The position numbers were made by a program, and so were the translations under genes. A stretch of 64,000 nt of DNA, taken from Gentiana macrophylla. Its lineage: Eukaryota; Streptophyta; Magnoliopsida; Gentianales; Gentianaceae. The notes under the pieces were generated by a model, which saw only the letters and a list, made by a program, of their open reading frames with translations, was not told the DNA's origin and did no database searches. The DNA lies in contig JAOBSW010001082.1 in assembly GCA_026214975.1 (NCBI GenBank), forward strand, positions 1-64,000. The letters are read 5' to 3'. Positions 47,620 to 58,460 of the stretch are shown in pieces; position 1 is the stretch's first letter, and the number at the start of each line of letters is the position of its first letter.

Positions 47620-48727
47620 TGCAAACACAGAAGACTAGAAGAGTAATATATCCATTATTTCTGAACCTCATACATAGTATAAAGGCATGGTTTTACTATC
47701 TGCATCCATGTACAATTGATGTACCTTTTTTTTGCATAATAAAAAAATTGTTCTTTTGACTGGTTTGCAGCTGTATTCAAGCTTCAGCTTTTCTGGAAAC
47801 TGTGTATTTTTAATAGTGTGTACATAAAAATGTTATATTATTAGAAGGGACCTGGTGGGTTTTCTTTTCCCATTTTTAATAGTGTACACCTGAATTTTTA
47901 AGCGTATTCAACTACGCTCAAATTTGGGTACACATGTTTAGAGCTTCCTTTCCTATAGGCATGAGTAGGTAACATAAACTGTGTTAACTTAATGTCGCTC
48001 ACTTGTTACATAGTTTTACTTGTTAACACAGTTTATGTTCTGTACACATGTAACATCCCTTATGAAGTTGTGTGTTGCATTGCAACTTAGACTGAGTTTT
48101 GCAGCAACCTTTTGCATTTGGCAGCAACCTTTTTATGTTACCTTTTGAAGTACTATGTAAATATGGAGTTCTCTTAAGATTCTTTATACCATGTTTATAT
48201 ACATCTTCTCATAGGTCATACTACATATTTCTTATGAAGCCTATTTTTTCCTCATTACACTTGCAAAACCTCTCTTTACTTGGTTTATTTTTTACCGCAT
48301 GCTTTGTGTTTTTCTTTTTTAAAAGCACGTATTTGTAGTTTTTAATCTTCCAATCAACACCTTTAACTACTGCTTTATTTTGGCATCTTTTTGGGGTTGA
48401 AGTTTAGGTGATCGTTGTTAGAGTCTGTTGTTTATTACCTGTTGATGAGCTCTCTGTTTGATTTTAACCATCATTCAGATTTTCTAGCAGGTTTTGGCCT
48501 TGCACTTAAGAAACCTATTTCTAAATGGTGTTATTAAAAGAGAGAGAGATTTATGCAGATCTGACAGTTGTATGCAAAGTGGCATACATTAGAGCCTCTC
48601 ATTTTTAATCTCTTTCACATAATACACTTTTATCGTGTGTGAGAGGTTAGAAATTAATGGTTGTAATGTATGCCACTTGGTACAACCTTGCTACAACGGT
48701 TATATTATAAATTTTGTCTATTAAAAG
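47620..48727. other. Gene-poor stretch after the copia element
   Basis: Apart from the first 20 or so bases, which continue the carrier-like frame, I see no coding sequence. It ends at a Helitron-type 3' terminus, so part of it may be Helitron interior. No matching 5' TC end was identified. Confidence 0.5.
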
Positions 48728-48759
48728 GGCCTTGCGTTGCAAGGCCTAACCCCCGCTAG
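48728..48759 (+). mobile_element. Helitron 3' terminus
   Basis: A perfect 8-bp hairpin, GGCCTTGC-GTT-GCAAGGCC (48728-48746), is followed nine bases later by CTAG (48756-48759) and T. This is the signature 3' end of a plant Helitron. The 5' end of this copy is not located. Confidence 0.7.
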
Positions 48760-48761
48760 TA

Positions 48762-49512
48762 TCTATATAAGAAAGGAAAGGTTGTGGTTGTTTGTCACTT
48801 GTTTTTTTTAATTGGCAGGTCATTTTACTGTTCATGGGTGGCTTTAGCCAGCTTTTTTTTTTTTTTTTTTTTTTTTACTGTTTAATGTGGTAGTAAAGTT
48901 TTTTTTTTTTTTTTTTTTTGGAAGAAGTGTTTGAGTTAAATTGTTTAATTTTGGAGGACTCAATTATATAACCTTTTAATGTGTGAATATATGTAGCAAA
49001 TGTATGACTATTTTCAAAATGTAAGACCATGACTTGTTGCCGACACGAATTTTTTTTTTTTTTTTTTAAACTGTTCATGGGCAGACCCAGCCCAGAATTT
49101 TTTTATTTTTTATTTTTGATAAGAAGGGTTTGAGTTAAATTGTTCCATTTTGGAGGACTCAATTGTATCATATTTTAATGTGTGACTATATGTAGCAGAT
49201 GTATGACTATTTTCAAAATATAAGGCCACGACTTGTTGCCGACACGATCTTTGTATCATGTCAGAACAATTTTGTTGACGTTTACATGAAATATTATAAA
49301 TTTCTTAAAATAAATTCATTTCATAAAAAACATATCGTTTCATACTGTGGCGATATGATTATTTTCAAGATATAGGTCAAAGGCATATTCGCTCTACACG
49401 ATCTTTATATCATGTTTACAAATATTTTTTTGATGATTACATGAAATATTAAAATTCATGAAATAATTTTATCTTTTTTGTAAAAACATATCTTTTTTTT
49501 TTTTTTTTCCTA
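48762..49512 (+). mobile_element. Helitron-related segment with a tandem repeat
   Basis: It begins TCTATATAAGAAAGGAAAGG straight after the previous CTAG-TA. It shares its head, up to the GTTTTTTT-AATTGG block, with 49513 and 50449. No separate 3' end is visible before 49513, so it may be truncated. Poly-T runs at about 48851-48876 and 48900-48919 make the exact sequence uncertain. Confidence 0.5.
48917..49480. repeat. Tandem repeat inside the Helitron-related segment
   Basis: Two units of about 205 bp share GAGTTAAATTGTT, GGAGGACTCAATT and GACTTGTTGCCGACACGA. A partial third unit repeats CACGATCTTTATATCATG further on. Confidence 0.8.
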
Positions 49513-50446
49513 TCTCTCTCTACACTAATAAGAAGGAAAAGTGGTGGTTGTGTGACACGTGTTTTTTTAATTGGCACGATCATTTTCTTGTTACGTGGTG
49601 GTCCGGCCTAGCCAGAAAAGTTTTTTTTTTTTTTTTTTTTTTTTTGTTCGTTCGTTGATGCCCACAGATTTTTTTTTATCATGGGGCTGACCATTGAAAA
49701 AGTTTTTTTTTTTTTTTTTTCAATTTTTTTAATCCTTAATTTAATCTTATTATGTGTATTGTGCTTAAGATGTATCCGATTTCAATTTAATTACATATTA
49801 TTTTATTTTGTGTCTGAACCACACAATTTAATTACAATTTAATCTATGTATTTTTCTCAAACGCGAGTAGAATAGAAAATAGTGTGTGTGAATATGCCAC
49901 ATCCCAGTAAATGTGCAATCATATTAGAAAATGATTGTGTAACATCATACAATTTGACTACACATAATATAGTAAATAGTATTTAACTTCATAATTCATG
50001 TACACTTAATAGGTTAAATGGAAAATTAGGGATAATGACACAATCTGAAATATTTTTAAGTAACAGGACAACTACATATTTTTTATAGGGAGAAGGACAA
50101 CTGCATAATTTTTATAGCGAGAAAGACAAACAGTGAATCCCGAAAATCAGTGAATCTCCCCAGTGAATCCTGAAATCAGTGAATTTCGACAGTGAATCCC
50201 GAAAATTAGTGAATTTCGACGATGAATTTTGAAAATTAGTGAATTTGACGGTGAATTTAAATAAGTGAATTTGAACACAAGTGAATTTCGATAAAGTGAA
50301 TAAATAGTTTTGTCCTTTATGCAAAAGTTTCAAAAACCGTCTTCTACTCAATTGATGAAATATTTCGTCCTTCTCCTCATTCCCAGGTTAAATCATATAG
50401 CGTTGGCGCGTCATCTTTGGGCACGGTGCCTTATTTTTTTTACTAG
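49513..50446 (+). mobile_element. Non-autonomous Helitron
   Basis: The 5' end is TCTCTCTCTACACTAATAAG (the exact TC is ambiguous within the CT run). The 3' end is a hairpin GGCAC-G-GTGCC at 50420-50430, then CTAG at 50443-50446 followed by A. It has no Rep/helicase gene. It contains a minisatellite at 50132-50302. Confidence 0.55.
50132..50302. repeat. AGTGAAT minisatellite
   Basis: AGTGAAT followed by CCCGAAAA, TTCGAC or similar recurs about ten times. The minus-strand frame over it reads SKFTNFR-like repeats and is not a gene. Confidence 0.85.
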
Positions 50447-50448
50447 AA

Positions 50449-51081
50449 TCTTTCTATCTAAATAAGAAATGAAAGTGTATGGGAGGGAGTGAGGGTGTGA
50501 CACGTGTTTTTTTTTATTGGTTCATCATTTTGGTTGAATGAGCCTACGAAGTTGAAAAGTAATATTGAAAAACGGAAATAATATTAAAATATGTATTGAA
50601 AACGTAACTACGACATATTAAAAAAAATTGATTTGGCAACTGCGACATATAAATAAGAATGGATGGAGTAATAAAATATTAATGTTATGTCCGTTACCTT
50701 CGTTGAGAAGTATAGCCAATTATATATAAAATAAAACAAATAAAAAAAAATGGATGCATGTGGTTGTTTCCGATCCGTTTTTTTTCTCAGTAATGGTTTT
50801 GGTGTCTATCTCAATAGGGTTGTGTGGTTCAGATAGCTGTCGTACAAGCCCATACCCTCTACCCTCTACCTCTTCCTTTCCTCTTTCTTTCGATCTATTA
50901 ACCATCTCGATTGTCGAAGGGAGATCGACGTAAAATGTTTTATTTTTCATTGTTGCGCTTAAAAATTGCGTTCTGAACGGTTCGTTACATACTACATTTC
51001 TTCGCATTTAATATCGTCAAATGAGTTAAAACTTATATAGCATGGGCAATCCGTGCATCGCACGGAGTCCCATTTGACTAG
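50449..51081 (+). mobile_element. Small non-autonomous Helitron
   Basis: The 5' end is TCTTTCTATCTAAATAAG. The 3' end has hairpin CCGTGC-ATC-GCACGG (51051-51065) and CTAG at 51078-51081, followed by T. The head resembles the two segments upstream. At about 0.63 kb it has no transposase gene. Confidence 0.65.
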
Positions 51082-51294
51082 TTTCTTATACAATGTAAAG
51101 AAATTTTTTTGTGACATTATTTCTTAAATAGGTCAAACAAATTTTTTTTTGGACTTCATTATTTCTTATATACCATGTAATTTTTTATTATCTAATACTA
51201 CTTTAAAAAATGAAAACAGCATATCGAGGGAAAAATACAAAATGAAAGCCAGTAAAGAAGCAATTAAAATATAGTCCAGCTTATCGAGAGAAGG

Positions 51295-51414
51295 CATAGT
51301 CAAAGCTAGACGATGGGGGATCGGGGTCCTGTGTCATGATTATATGCTGGACTATCCATTTCCGGCCAGTCTCCAAAAAAAAAAAAAAAAAAAGACATAG
51401 TCAAAGCTAGACGA
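51295..51414 (+). mobile_element. Short poly(A) retroposon with a 19-bp target duplication
   Basis: CATAGTCAAAGCTAGACGA occurs at 51295-51313 and again at 51396-51414. Between them is about 80 bp ending in a run of about 19 A. This is the signature of LINE-mediated insertion, probably a 5'-truncated SINE. Part of the body (TATCCATTTCCG and nearby) resembles 7925-7965. Confidence 0.85.
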
Positions 51415-51449
51415 CCAACCAAAATTAAAATCAGAAATCAAAGATCACC

Positions 51450-51540
51450 AGTTTCTTATTTCCTTACGGCCTTTTTTGTTTTTATGTGTGTGTCCAAATC
51501 TCTTACAATAACAATGTAAGGGAAAAAGAAAAAAGGCCGC
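51450..51540. mobile_element. Small inverted-repeat insert in the copy 3 upstream region
   Basis: Copy 2 reads GATCACCTAGTTTGAC without a break. Copy 3 has about 90 bp inserted between GATCACC and CTAGTTT. The core has inverted ends GGCCTTTTTT (51468) and AAAAAAGGCC (ending 51538), which is MITE-like. Confidence 0.55.
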
Positions 51541-51714
51541 CTAGTTTAACTAGAACTATATTTTTGAATAAAAAATAAGAAATTTTAGCACAGTACTTAT
51601 ATGGAAACTAAAAAAATAACATAATTTTTTGAAAGGTACAAATAACATGAAGTAAATAAAACTCTTGGACCAAGTCGATTGGCTGATTAATGCTGGATTG
51701 TGCCCTCTGCCATC

Positions 51715-51728
51715 TTTATATATATAAC
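51715..51728 (+). promoter_or_regulatory. TATA box of P450 copy 3
   Basis: TTTATATATATAAC lies about 66 bp upstream of the ATG at 51794, at the same spacing as in copy 2. A GATTGG element lies about 40 bp further upstream. Confidence 0.7.
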
Positions 51729-51793
51729 ACAAGCCCAGGAGTTTTCAAAACATAAACACAAGAATTTTCATACAATATTCCATTGAAATACAA

Positions 51794-53764
51794 ATGGGTG
51801 ATCACCTTCTTCAACCCATTCTTTTGCTTCTATGTATTGTTCCTCTACTTCTTCTCCTTTATATTTCATCAAGTTTCTTCCGTAAACATAAACCCTATCC
51901 TCCTGGTCCAAAAGGCTGGCCGTTGATCGGAAACCTAATGGAGATGGATCAACTATCTCACCGCGGCCTAGCTAAACTATCCGAAAAATATGGTGGGCTT
52001 TTCCATCTGCATCTAGGGTTTGTTAACATGGTGGTGGTTTCGAGCCCAAGATAGCCCATGAAGTTCTTCAAGTTCAAGACAATATCTTTTCCAACCGCCC
52101 TGCCACCGTAGCCATAAAGTATCTGACTTATGATAGAGCTGACATGGCGTTCGCTCAATACGGACCCTTCTGGCGGCAAATGCGAAAAGTCTCTGTAATG
52201 AAACTCTTCAGCCGCAGAAGGGCTGAATCTTGGGACTCAGTTCGGGATGAGGTTGATCGTATGATAAGAGTTGTGGCGGAGGGTTGTGGCTCCGCGGTGA
52301 ACATTGGGGAGTTATTGTTTGGATTGACTATGAAGGTTCCTTTTAGTTTGTCTTATCCTTTAGTTAACTTGTTATATATACTTATTATATATCTGATTTA
52401 TCAGTGGAATAACATTTTTATCTCGTTCTCTACACTTTCTTTGAGTTACATTTAGGCGACATTCGGTCGAGCCAAGATGATGGGCAAGATGAATTTATAA
52501 AAATCTTGCAAGAATTCTCTAAGTTGTTTGGTGAAGTTTGTTTAGGTGATTTTATACCTTGTCTAAGTTGGCTTGATCCCCAAGGCATGAAGAGTAGACT
52601 AGTCAAAGCTAGAGAAGCATTAGATGGATTCATTGACTCCGTTATTGATGATCATATTAAGAATGGTTTAAATGGTGTTGAAAATGATATGGTTGATGAA
52701 TTGCTTGCTTTTTATGGTGATGAAAATGTGCATAATTTGCATGGCTCCATGAGGCTCACACGGAATAACATCAAAGCTGTCATCATGGTTAGTCACTAGC
52801 TTCTCAACATTGTCCTTCTTAGGTTTTATAAGGGGTTTTTGGGGGTGGGGACGGGGGGTGATTCGGGGCATGAGAATCAAACTCTGGTTTGTACGGAAAC
52901 GCTATGGCCTTCATCACTAGGCTAAATCTGAGTCCCGTGAAGGTTTTCTTTACCATGGAATCACATAAGAGTGTGTGTGTATATATATATATACACACAC
53001 ACACACATATATGTCTCACTGTGTTCAATGCGTGTGTTTGTGAAATTTATTGTGAATATTTTGTTGTGAAACTAACATTTCCGTTAATTGATTTGCCGAC
53101 CATGTACATATTCGTGATCTTTTCAATTCCTTAGGATGTAATATTTGGAGGGACTGAAACAGTAGCATCCGCGATAGAGTGGGCCATGGCAGAGTTGATG
53201 CGTAGTCCAACGGATCTCATGACAAAGGCAACAGAGCTACGGGACGTTGTTGGTCTCGACCGAAAGGTCGAAGATACCGACTTTGATAAGTTACCTAACT
53301 TGAACAGTTGTTTGAAAGAAACCCTAAGACTCCACCCTCCTATTCCAGTACTCTTCCACGAGACCGCTGAAGCGGCTGAGGTTTTCGGGTTTAGAATCCC
53401 CGAAAAATCACGTGTCATGATCAATGTGTGGGCAATCGGGCGTGACAAAAGCTTCTGGAAAGAACCGGAAACATTTCAGCCGTCTCGGTTTATGAATGAT
53501 GGTGTTCCGGATTTCAAAGGCAAAGACTTCGAGTTCATTCCGTTCGGGTCGGGTCGAAGGTCTTGCCCTGGCATGCAGCTAGGGTTTTATACTATACAAA
53601 TGGCTGTGGCACATCTTCTTCATTGTTTCACATGGGAATTGCCAAATGGTATGAACCCTAGTGAGCTTGATATGGATGATATGTTTGGACTCACGGCTCC
53701 TAGAGTGAGTCGACTCGTTGCCGTGCCAACTCAACGTCTCTCCAATGTTCGATTCACTAATTGA
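51794..53764 (+). CDS. Cytochrome P450, CYP84A-like (ferulate/coniferaldehyde 5-hydroxylase type), copy 3
   Basis: Three exons: 51794-52335, 52446-52787 and 53135-53764, with GT/AG introns. It has an N-terminal membrane anchor (LLLLCIVPLLLLLYISS), the proline hinge PPGPKGWPLIGN, the I-helix motif FGGTET at the start of exon 3, KETLR (ExxR) and the heme loop FGSGRRSCPG with its cysteine ligand. The C-terminal half (HETAEAAEVFGFRIPEKSRV, LHCFTWELPNGMNPSELDMD) strongly resembles CYP84A enzymes, which hydroxylate ferulate-type phenolics for syringyl lignin. Substrate is inferred. The frame breaks at 52041, where copy 2 has CTG and this copy CG, and twice near 52450-52475. These sites look like consensus errors, so the gene may be intact. 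Confidence 0.85.
52793..52960 (-). repeat. SINE-like insert in intron 2 of P450 copy 3
   Basis: Counterpart of 11119-11277, with the same A-box-like and B-box-like blocks on the minus strand. Its presence in both copies and absence from copy 1 dates it before the copy 2/copy 3 duplication. Confidence 0.45.
52971..53010. repeat. Palindromic (GT)n(AT)n(AC)n tract in intron 2 of copy 3
   Basis: Inverted dinucleotide runs, like those at 11291-11335 but slightly shorter. Confidence 0.9.
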
Positions 53765-54855
53765 TAAGGAGAGAAGTATTAGTTTCAAAACAAAATAATC
53801 ACGACAAAGTGACACGGCACTCTTGTACTTTAATTTGCATTTGGAGACATCATTGGTTTGGTGCCTTTATAATTAATTACTGTGATTTTGTTTTCCCTTC
53901 TTTTTCTCCTTTTTACTTGTGCTTCTTCAATTGACTATTAATGTGTTGTATTTTAGGTAGTGATGAACATGTATACTTCTACCAAATAATAAATTATTTT
54001 TTGGAATGTGAAATGAATATATAAACATTAAATGTTATTATAGGGGTATGTTTAGAAAAAGTGCATTAAATAATGGATTGGTTTTCTAAATTGACTCTTT
54101 TTATGAGACAATTCATTTTTAAAAGAATAGACAATTTTTATGGGACGGAGGTAGTATTTGAATACCAATAAAAGTCCGTAAAAGTATGCTTGAGAAAGTA
54201 AAGAGTCTGTAAAAAAAATGTGCTTCATTTTAATAAAATATAAAACTCTGGTGATGGCATCACGGTCAATTTCCATGTGCACCACACTTTGGAGAAAAAA
54301 AAAATCGACTTCCAGAGGTAGAAATTTGCTTTCGACGTCTTCAGAATCGAGTTTTGTGCATAAATTCTTCTGAAGAGATCGAATTTCGTTGTGGTTTCTC
54401 GGGAGTAGATTGACTATGGTACCAATAGAAGCGCCCACATTTAAAGGAATCTCATTTTTGACACCACAGTGATTTCGATCTCTGCAGAATCTGAATTTAA
54501 ACTCAAAATTCGATCTCCCTATAATCGAATTTTACCTGAAGTGTGGTGCCCAAATAGATTCGGCATGGTGTCAATAACAATGCCCAACAAATAGACGGTC
54601 ACACAAGGCACCACACATTTTTATTTACAAATAATAAATCTACCTATGGCACCGCGCATGCAATCTTTTTTACCCACCTGGAACTTTTCAAAGATCAACC
54701 CTAAAATCAACTGTCGATCCGTCACTAAGTAGGAGAATCGACGTATCGGGACAATCGATTTTAGGATTCACCTTTGAAAAAACCGATCTTTACATAGGGT
54801 GCCAAGTATGGTGCCACAGATAACTGTAGTGTCATAGGTATATACATAAAATTTG
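53765..54855. other. 3' UTR and flank of P450 copy 3
   Basis: No gene. It is shared with copies 1 and 2. It contains the empty Athila target site (GAATA near 54166-54170) and a GGGACGGAGGTAGTA block at about 54140 that resembles a Stowaway-type MITE end, which is present in all three flanks. Confidence 0.75.
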
Positions 54856-55070
54856 TGTGGTGCCATAGATAAATCAACCGAGATGGATACCCCACAAATC
54901 GGACACCTAAATAGATTTAGTAAACTGCCTTTAATGTCTCCCTTATTAAAACCTGGTATTTATCCGGTGCCCAATATCCAAACCATACTTTTACTACAAT
55001 CAAGACAATTCATGTTCATAGAAAATCACAAGTTAATATGCTCAAGGTGTAATAATGAACAACAACAAAC

Positions 55071-55310
55071 TACATATAAACTTCTATTACACCCTCTATT
55101 CAATCTTTCGGCAAAAAATCAGCCCCCCTAATAATATTACATCAATTAACGAAATTCAAGGATTAATTAGACTTTTTGTAAGCGGCTAAAAAAGGAAATG
55201 TCCCAAACATTTTGAGACGGAGGGAGTACATATAAACTTCTATTACACCCTCTATTCAATCTTTCTGCATAAAATCAGCCCCCCCTAATCATTTGGATCA
55301 ATAATAATAT
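55071..55310. repeat. Direct repeat of about 67 bp flanking a MITE-like insert
   Basis: The block starting ACATATAAACTTCTATTACA occurs at 55071 and 55227. Between the two lies about 90 bp ending ATTTTGAGACGGAGGGAGTA, a Stowaway-type terminal sequence. Either the insert caused the duplication or it entered a pre-existing repeat. Confidence 0.7.
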
Positions 55311-55429
55311 TGATAATACAAAAAGTAAACCAAAAGATTCCACATAAAAAGGAACCCCAGTTTTTATTTTTGTTTATACATCAGTATACAATAATTATTG
55401 ATTCTTACGGAATTTATCAGGATCCATAT

Positions 55430-55755
55430 ATTTATGGATGCAGATACCCACATGATGCTCCTTTCTTACAATGCCCGCTTTCGTAAAATTTGCAAACTCG
55501 TTGTCCTTTCGGCATTGGCCTCGAATAACTGCCGCCGCTTCCACCACTGCCGCCGCCACCGTTGTGTTGTTGCCTACCCCACACTGGCCTACCACCTTTC
55601 ATGTCTTCAAATATGGTGGCTGTTGTGGGCATGCAGGGCTCGGTATTGTAGGAGCTATTATTGTTGTTGCTCTAACAAGGGCTGCTCTCTCCTATTTTAG
55701 GGGCGACACCCCGGAAAGGGAGGTCAGTGTCCACTTTACTTGCTTCTTAGATACA
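55430..55755 (-). CDS. CCCH zinc-finger protein, 3'-terminal exon
   Basis: The minus-strand frame reads [21 protein letters not shown], a stop, then [20 protein letters not shown], a glycine-rich linker (about 55530-55570), and finally [20 protein letters not shown] and the stop near 55430. The spacing C-X7-C-X5-C-X3-H is a CCCH zinc finger, usually an RNA-binding module. The single internal stop is TAG where CAG would read through; other CAG sites in this window also look damaged. A 5' boundary AG is possible near 55755. Further exons would lie at higher coordinates; a serine-rich minus-strand frame at about 56290-56418 (SDSAHSESGRGDA) may be one, interrupted by element X. I cannot name the subfamily. 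Confidence 0.6.
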
Positions 55756-56418
55756 TGGTCATACGAATTCGCCAGAAATGAAAATTCTTCTTTTCGTTAT
55801 TTTCATGCGTGATACGAGAGCTCTTATTTGTCGTTAACATTTTTAGTTTGCTCTGTTTCATTCTGCTAAGTGCCTGTTCAAGTGCTTTGCTTCAAGTATG
55901 TTTTGAAGTTTCGTTTATAATCTGTTTGCAAGCTGTTTTGCTTCAGTCATGTGTCCTTGGTATGTGTGCATTTTAGTCGGGTCTTAATATATCAATTCCT
56001 TGTTTTGTCTGCATTTAGTCTAGTCGGTTAACCTCAAGTTAAGGCTGCCTGGAGTTGAATCTGTCCTGCTGGTGTCACCGTATGACACATGCAAGACTGA
56101 CAGCTAGGATTCGGACAAAAGTGTTCAAGTCACTTCAAAATTCAAGATAAAGAGATATATTTGTTCAAATCAATTCAAGACAAAATTCAAGATAACAAGA
56201 TCCAGACAAATTCGAGATAAAGACTATAACTCCAACATAAAGTCTTTAAAATTTAAATCGAAGCATCAACAAACAAAACACTACAACATACACTACAACA
56301 TCAGATGCAATAACAGTCCAAGTACACAAGGAACCTTGGTGATTGAAGAAGAGATAAGGTTGGAGGAGAGATAAGGATGCATCACCTCGTCCAGATTCAG
56401 AATGTGCAGAGTCGGAGC
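55756..56418. other. Region between the CCCH exon and element X
   Basis: Probably intron and perhaps fragmentary exons of the CCCH gene (minus strand). A VTPAGQIQLQAALT-like frame occurs at about 56035-56090, but splice sites are not clear. Nothing else is recognised. Confidence 0.4.
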
Positions 56419-58249
56419 TGTTAGGAAAATATCATCGCAACGGAAGCGATTTAAGGATCTAGATCTATATAATACACGTAATAAAACATTAAATCTACAT
56501 CTACAAGTAAGTTGTAGAACATAACTCTTGGATCTCAAAATCCAAGTTGGAGAACCGCTATTAGGATGATCGAACAATGATGTGAAGAGCACCACGATCT
56601 TCCGTGACGTGTGATCCAAGCAATTCCCGTGGAAGGAATTCTCGACTCGAACCCTCCGATATGCTACCGGAAAAATCTCCAAGATTTCTCCTCCTCTACT
56701 TGGCCGAAAATTCTATCTTCTCTAAGAGTTGATAGTCGAATTTTTATGTGTGTGTTTTGGAGGCAGGAGAACTCTCTTTATATAGAAGAGTAATCATTGT
56801 CCTACAAGGATTTTATAATTAATACAAAATCAATTATAATAATCCTATTAAATAAAAGATAATCTCAAAATATTCTAGAACAAATCAAGAATATTTTTAT
56901 CTTTATTATTTACCATAAATATTTATCCAATAAATATTTTATGCACATGTCTTATTAATCCACAAGAAACTAATTCTTGTTTCCTAAATTAATACATGGG
57001 GCTTAAAATTGCTTGTGACCTAGTCACCAATTAATTTCGACCAACACACATAAATTGGGCCAAGATTATGAAAAATGTCTTTTCCACATATTTAATAATT
57101 ATTTAGCCCAACTAATTTAATAGTCCACTAAACAATTAATTCACATATCGTTTTAATAAAGTCCAACATGAACTAAATTAATATTATTAGGATTCGACGT
57201 CCGAGAATATCTATGCTATATTAGGAGGCACGTCGGGGACCATGGACTAATAATCGTGGCTCCGATAAATCAAATAAATAATTATCGATGAGCAGAATAA
57301 TTATATTCGATAAATCAATCACGGGAATATGCCACCATAATCCCGTGATCGCACTCCTCCGATTATAAGATTATATTTATCTCCTCACGAGAAAGTAATA
57401 AGCGCCCACCGATATAATCATTTCATATGGATTAATCCTCCATAGATCGTTCATTCTAAATCGGAAGTTACCGTTAACCCTTTTCGAACATCTTGTCCTT
57501 ACTTACCATTAACCCCTAGTGATCAATAATTCAAATAACTCACCGGTAGCTAATCGATTGTAATATGAATCCCATGGATCGATCAATGTCTAGGATTAAC
57601 TCATAAAGGAATCGTCTATCTACTTCCATAAATGGAAGGAATGGATTCGTATCTGTGATAACACGGACTACCCACTCAATCGATTACAATGCCAAGATGG
57701 GGTAATTCGGATCACTGGACTCGGTGTAATCCTTAACCGTCAAGTCAAACCTCATGCGATTCAAGCAAATGATCGTGATCACCTCGAGGATTAAGATATA
57801 TCCATAATATGATCATCTAATGATTCGATAAGACTTCTCAATTACGGAATTATATTGAGAACTCGAGATCAAATCGGTCCAAATTTATATGATATATCTA
57901 TCATATATAAATGCCCCATTAGGTTCCCTTAACCGAAAGTCCGGATAAGACGATCACACCTATCGTGTTATGGGCGCATTAATAGTACGTTAAAGGGAGA
58001 CCCGATACTCTCGATTAACTTTACTACGGACTAATTGTATTTTAAGTACATCTTCACTAACTCAATCCTCCCGTGTATATCTCATACACTCGAGAGTTAA
58101 GTGATTACATAAACGATATACTCGGGGTTTTCAGAGTGTAAATACTATTGTCACATCGGTGATTATGAGAATAATAAATATGAATAATAATATCATTTCA
58201 TTTATTAAATAAAACAATTACAAAATTGTCTTCGGCATCACACCTAACA
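56419..58249 (-). repeat. 3' LTR of element X copy 2
   Basis: 1.83 kb, reading TGTTAGGAAAATATC to CACACCTAACA in + orientation. It matches the reverse complement of 18202-20031 and the partial LTR from 63888. Confidence 0.95.
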
Positions 58250-58413
58250 ATCTCCCACTTGCACGAAAGCTTGTGATTAATTGTTTTAGAGCACACCCTA
58301 TTATTTAAAACTACAGCAAACTACATCTCCCACTTGCTCTAAAGCAATGGAGACTCATCCCGTATTTTGGTACCCACAAAACTTATCATAACCATTTCAG
58401 ATTCCAAAGTACA

Positions 58414-58460
58414 CTCCGAGTATGCCGTCGTAGGATAGGTCAGTGACTCGGGGAGCACCT
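58414..58460. repeat. Motif repeated near both ends of the X interior
   Basis: GCCGTCGTAGGATAGGTC plus a following GTGACTCGG occurs here and again at about 62281-62320. A weaker form (GCCGTAGGGTAGGTC) occurs at about 62100. It is also present in copy 1 (about 18010-18035, reverse orientation). Confidence 0.75.
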
